Shown one piece after another: positions 61,504 to 64,000 of a DNA stretch of 64,000 nucleotides (positions are counted from its first letter, which is position 1; every line of letters begins with the position of its first letter). Source of the stretch: Thermus filiformis (lineage in GTDB: Bacteria > Deinococcota > Deinococci > Deinococcales > Thermaceae); contig NZ_JPSL02000040.1 in the NCBI RefSeq assembly GCF_000771745.2, forward strand, positions 1 through 64,000, read 5' to 3'. Below the pieces are notes generated by a model. It was not told the DNA's origin, ran no database searches, and saw nothing but the letters and a program-made list of their open reading frames with translations. A program made the translations under genes and the position numbers.

Positions 61504-62211
61504 ATGGACCATCCCGGAAAAGCCTTCTACCGCCTGAGCCGGCTGAAGCCCGGGGACGAGCTCCCCATGCGGAAGCTCCCGGCGGCCAAGGTCTACGCCA
61601 ACCCCCTGGAGACCCAGGCCCTCCCCCTGCCCCGGCTGGAGGGGGGCGCCCCCTTGTGGCGGGTCCTGGCCCGGCTCTCCCCCCGGCTTCCCGAGGTGGG
61701 CTCCTCCTTGAGCCTGGCCGAGGTCTCCCAGATCCTGATGGTTCTCGCCGCCCGGGGCAGCGCGGCCCTGGCCCAGAAGGAGGGGGGGCGGCTCTACCCC
61801 TCCGCCGGGGGGGCCTACCCCCTCGAGGCCTACCTGGTGGTCCAGGAGGTCCAGGGGGTCTTTCCCGGGGTCTACCACTACTTCCCCAAGGAGCACCAGC
61901 TCTTCCAGATCGCCTCCCGGCCGGACTTTTCCCGGCTCAAGGCCGCCCTTTTGGACCTTCCTTTGGAAAAGGCCGCCGCCCTTCTCGTCCTCACCCTGGT
62001 CCCCGAGCGGAGCGCCGCCCTCTTCGGCCTTAGGGGGTACCGGTACGCCCTTTTGGAGGCGGGCTACGCCGCGGGTCTGGTCCTCGTGGCGGCCACGGGG
62101 CTGGGGGTTTCCGCCTACCCCGCCGAGACCTTTTATGATGAGGAGGTGGGACAGATCCTCGGCCTCAAGGAGGGCGAGTATCCCGGATTGGCGATTCTTC
62201 TCGGGCGTTGA
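61504..62211 (+). CDS. SagB-type nitroreductase-family oxidoreductase
   Basis: A 235-residue FMN-dependent oxidoreductase of the nitroreductase/SagB group. The pattern SLSLAEVSQILMVLAARG...GRLYPSAGGAYPLEAYLVV is the SagB signature; YALLEAGYAAGLVLVAATGLGVSAYP is the second conserved helix. SagB enzymes oxidise azolines in thiazole/oxazole-modified peptides, but no cyclodehydratase or precursor gene is near, so here it is more likely a stand-alone oxidoreductase. It follows glgC by 2 nt. Confidence 0.82.
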   Translation: MDHPGKAFYRLSRLKPGDELPMRKLPAAKVYANPLETQALPLPRLEGGAPLWRVLARLSPRLPEVGSSLSLAEVSQILMVLAARGSAALAQKEGGRLYPSAGGAYPLEAYLVVQEVQGVFPGVYHYFPKEHQLFQIASRPDFSRLKAALLDLPLEKAAALLVLTLVPERSAALFGLRGYRYALLEAGYAAGLVLVAATGLGVSAYPAETFYDEEVGQILGLKEGEYPGLAILLGR

Positions 62212-62221
62212 CAGGGGATTT

Positions 62222-62881
62222 ATGGCGCGAATTTTGTTGGTGGAGGACGATCCTCAGATCGGTCAGCTGGTGCGGGGCTTTCTGGAGCGGGAAGGGCACC
62301 AGGTGGTCTGGGCCCGGACGGGCCGGGAGGCCCTGGAAAACGACCCCCCCGACCTGGTGGTCCTGGACCGGGGGCTTCCCGACATGGAGGGCCTCGAGGT
62401 CCTGAAGGCCCTGCGGGAGCTTGACCCCCTCCTGCCCGCTTTGGTCCTCACGGGCCGCTCGGACGAGGAAAGCCGGGTGGAGGGCCTCCTCTCGGGCGCG
62501 GACGACTACCTGGGCAAGCCCTTCTCCCTGAAGGAGCTTTCCGCCCGCATCCAGGCCCTTCTGCGCCGGGCGGGGAAGGAGGGGGCCCGGCGGTACGGCC
62601 CCTTGGAGCTGGACTTCTCCCGGGGGGAGGTCCGGCTCCTCGGCGAGCCCCTGCGCCTTTCCCCCACGGAGCGGGCCCTCCTCTTCACCCTGGCCGCCAC
62701 CCCCGGGCGGGTCTACAGCCGCGAGGGGCTCCTCCAGCGGGTCTGGGGGCTGGAGTTTGAGGGGAACGACCGGGTGGTGGACGCCTACGTCCGCCTGCTG
62801 CGCAAGAAGCTGGGGGACGACCCCCGAAGCCCCCGGTTCATAGAGACGGTGGTGGGCCTGGGGTACCGCTTCCTGGGCTGA
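62222..62881 (+). CDS. OmpR-family response regulator (orphan)
   Basis: A 219-residue two-component response regulator. Receiver: LLVEDDPQIGQLV (acidic pocket), LVVLDRGLPDMEGLEVL (phospho-acceptor Asp), LTGRSDEESRVEG (Thr) and YLGKPFSLKEL (Lys). The C-terminal winged helix (LSPTERALLFTLAATPGRVYSREGLLQRVWG; RVVDAYVRLLRKKLGDD) is of the OmpR/PhoB type. No histidine kinase lies in the window next to it. ATG 62222 has AGGGG 4 nt upstream and begins the fold; it follows the SagB-like gene by 10 nt. Confidence 0.92.
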   Translation: MARILLVEDDPQIGQLVRGFLEREGHQVVWARTGREALENDPPDLVVLDRGLPDMEGLEVLKALRELDPLLPALVLTGRSDEESRVEGLLSGADDYLGKPFSLKELSARIQALLRRAGKEGARRYGPLELDFSRGEVRLLGEPLRLSPTERALLFTLAATPGRVYSREGLLQRVWGLEFEGNDRVVDAYVRLLRKKLGDDPRSPRFIETVVGLGYRFLG

Positions 62882-62896
62882 GACCGCCCCAGGATG

Positions 62897-62902
62897 TACG
62901 CT
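62897..62902 (+). promoter_or_regulatory. -10 box (TACGCT) of the cyclotransferase-like gene, leaderless
   Basis: TACGCT ends 7 nt before the GTG at 62910. Confidence 0.4.
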
Positions 62903-62909
62903 TTGGGCT

Positions 62910-63290
62910 GTGGAGCGGGTCTTCGCCTACGGGACCCTGAAGCGGGGCGGGCGCAACCACGCCCTGGTGGCGGACCGCCTTCTTTACCTCCTTCCCAGGT
63001 ATGTGGAGGGGTTTTGCCTCTACCACCTGCCCGAGGGGGAGGGGCGGCCCTACGCCTACCCCGGGATGGTGCCGGGCGAGGGGCGGGTCTTTGGGGAGGT
63101 CCTCTTTCTTCCCCGGGAGGTCCTTCCCCTTCTGGACGCTCTGGAGGATGAGGGGGAGGAGTACCGGCGGGAGCGGGTCCTGGTCCATACGGAAAGGGGC
63201 CCCCTCGAGGCCTGGGCCTACGTCTACCTGGGGGACGTAGGGCCTGCCCTCCCCCTTCCCGAAGGCGTTTGGCCTATAGTGGGGTCGTGA
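62910..63290 (+). CDS. Gamma-glutamylcyclotransferase-like (AIG2/GGCT fold) protein
   Basis: A 126-residue GGCT-like protein. The N-terminal FAYGTLKRGGRNH motif (YGTL/YGSL loop) is diagnostic, and the catalytic Glu is in LLDALEDEGEEYRRERV. Members cyclise gamma-glutamyl amines or amides to 5-oxoproline; the substrate here is unknown, and bacillithiol-using bacteria lack glutathione. It overlaps glgA by 4 nt (GTGA). Confidence 0.82.
   Translation: MERVFAYGTLKRGGRNHALVADRLLYLLPRYVEGFCLYHLPEGEGRPYAYPGMVPGEGRVFGEVLFLPREVLPLLDALEDEGEEYRRERVLVHTERGPLEAWAYVYLGDVGPALPLPEGVWPIVGS
63275..63280 (+). promoter_or_regulatory. -10 box (TATAGT) of glgA, leaderless
   Basis: TATAGT inside the end of the cyclotransferase-like gene, 6 nt before the glgA GTG at 63287. 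Confidence 0.55.
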
Positions 63291-64000
63291 AGGTGCTCAT
63301 GGTGGCCGCCGAGGCCTTCCCCCTCCTCAAGGTGGGGGGCCTGGCGGACGTGGTGGGGGCTCTGCCCAAGGCCCTCAGGCCCCTGGGGGTGGAGGCCACT
63401 GTCCTCATTCCCTGGGCCTCGGGGATAGAGGCGAGAAGGGTGGGGGAGGTGGCCTTCTCCTTTGCGGGGTACGAGGAGCGGGCCGCCCTAGGGGAGCGGG
63501 TGGAGGGGGGGGTGCGGTTCTGGCTTTTGGGCCTTCCCGACTTTGCCCGGGAGCGGCTTTACGGCTACCCGGACGACGTGCGCCGCTTCGTCCGCTTCGC
63601 CCTGGCCGCCCGGTCCTTGGCCCAGGGGTTTGACCTCCTCCACCTCCACGACTGGCCCGCGGCCCTCCTCGCCCTCTACGGCTTTCCCACCGTCTACACC
63701 ATCCACAACCTGGCCCACCAGGGTCTCTGGGACCCGGGGGAGTTCTTCTACTGGACCGGGCTTCCCTGGAGCCTCTTCCACATGGAGGCCCTGGAGTTCT
63801 ACGGCCGGGTCAACCTGATGAAGGGGGGGATCGTCTTCGCCCAGAGGGTGACCACCGTTTCCCCGGGCTACGCCCAGGAGATCCAGACCCCGGAGTTCGG
63901 CGAGGGGCTGGACGGGGTCCTGAGGCGGCACCGGCACAAGCTCCGGGGCATCCTGAACGGCCTGGACACGGAGTACTGGGACCCGGAAAGCGACCCCTAC
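63287..64000 (+). CDS. glgA: Glycogen synthase (partial, runs off the right edge)
   Basis: The first 238 residues of a GT5 glycogen synthase, open to the last base. The N-terminus VLMVAAEAFPLLKVGGLADVVGALPKAL has the ADP-glucose-binding KVGGL motif. Further blocks: LHLHDWPAALL, PTVYTIHNLAHQG, NLMKGGIVFAQRVTTVSPGYAQEI and GILNGLDTEYWDP, all as in bacterial GlgA. It uses the ADP-glucose made by GlgC. GTG 63287 overlaps the upstream stop (GTGA) and lies 6 nt after a TATAGT box. Confidence 0.93.
   Translation, partial: MKVLMVAAEAFPLLKVGGLADVVGALPKALRPLGVEATVLIPWASGIEARRVGEVAFSFAGYEERAALGERVEGGVRFWLLGLPDFARERLYGYPDDVRRFVRFALAARSLAQGFDLLHLHDWPAALLALYGFPTVYTIHNLAHQGLWDPGEFFYWTGLPWSLFHMEALEFYGRVNLMKGGIVFAQRVTTVSPGYAQEIQTPEFGEGLDGVLRRHRHKLRGILNGLDTEYWDPESDPY

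Noticed and set aside
61504-62211. Thiazole/oxazole-modified peptide cluster around the SagB-like gene
   Set aside because: No YcaO-type cyclodehydratase, precursor peptide or exporter gene is found nearby.

Overview
The window is about 64 kb of very GC-rich bacterial DNA from the genus Thermus or a close relative. Evidence for this is the strong G/C third-position bias, the many leaderless genes with a -10 box 6-9 nt before the start codon, and marker gene sets known from Thermus thermophilus: gdhA-gdhB, mqnD-crp-bshC-spoIID-ATL, pilM-N-O-W-Q beside homoisocitrate dehydrogenase, a PAHR-type alkyltransferase-like protein, and a TTC1975-like Lon peptidase. It looks chromosomal. I see no rRNA, CRISPR array, prophage or replication origin.

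Layout. 1-3.9 kb: the tail of an insertion-sequence transposase, a gene remnant, and a large surface lipoprotein of Ig-like domains with a perfect 564-bp internal tandem repeat. 3.9-13.1 kb: polyprenyl diphosphate synthase, paired glutamate dehydrogenase genes, a GNAT protein, a D-2-hydroxyacid dehydrogenase, a MoaD-like small protein, a deoxyhypusine-synthase-like enzyme, and a methyltransferase-TPR-DUF2325 fusion. 13.1-17.7 kb: menaquinone (mqnD), a CRP-family regulator, bacillithiol synthesis (bshC), a SpoIID-like protein and the ATL repair protein. 17.7-30.9 kb: an amylase-family enzyme, gmk-rpoZ-coaBC-argR, marC, a GAF-GGDEF protein, recN, a stand-alone HsdR_N-like nuclease, acpS, rsmF and the shikimate genes aroB-aroK-aroC.

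30.9-38.8 kb: type IV pilus assembly and competence operon pilM-N-O-W-Q followed upstream by homoisocitrate dehydrogenase. The secretin gene pilQ is split by a 1145-bp ISAs1-family element with a 10-bp target duplication. 38.8-50.2 kb: a DUF5317 membrane protein, a membrane HD-GYP protein with an AT-rich internal patch, an unassigned intergenic region, tRNA-Cys/tRNA-Val, a triple-ATP-cone kinase, small membrane proteins, thrC-hom, a toxin-antitoxin pair fused operonically to queG, and lnt, whose end overlaps tRNA-Leu. 50.2-64 kb: alpha-glucosidase, an aldo/keto reductase, an astacin-type lipoprotein protease with a partner lipoprotein, a CDGSH protein, a penicillin acylase, a Lon-like protease, and glgC ... 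glgA for glycogen synthesis (glgA runs off the end).

The most striking non-gene signals are: (i) a family of palindromic repeats (five well-preserved loci, one a tandem pair, plus degenerate copies) lying 0-9 nt after stop codons and always in the sense direction of the gene they follow, with compensatory stem changes; (ii) the IS-disrupted pilQ, which predicts loss of piliation and transformation unless precisely excised; (iii) -10 boxes that reuse the stop codon of the gene before; (iv) a tiny promoter-SD-peptide-terminator unit coding a 29-residue hydrophobic peptide.
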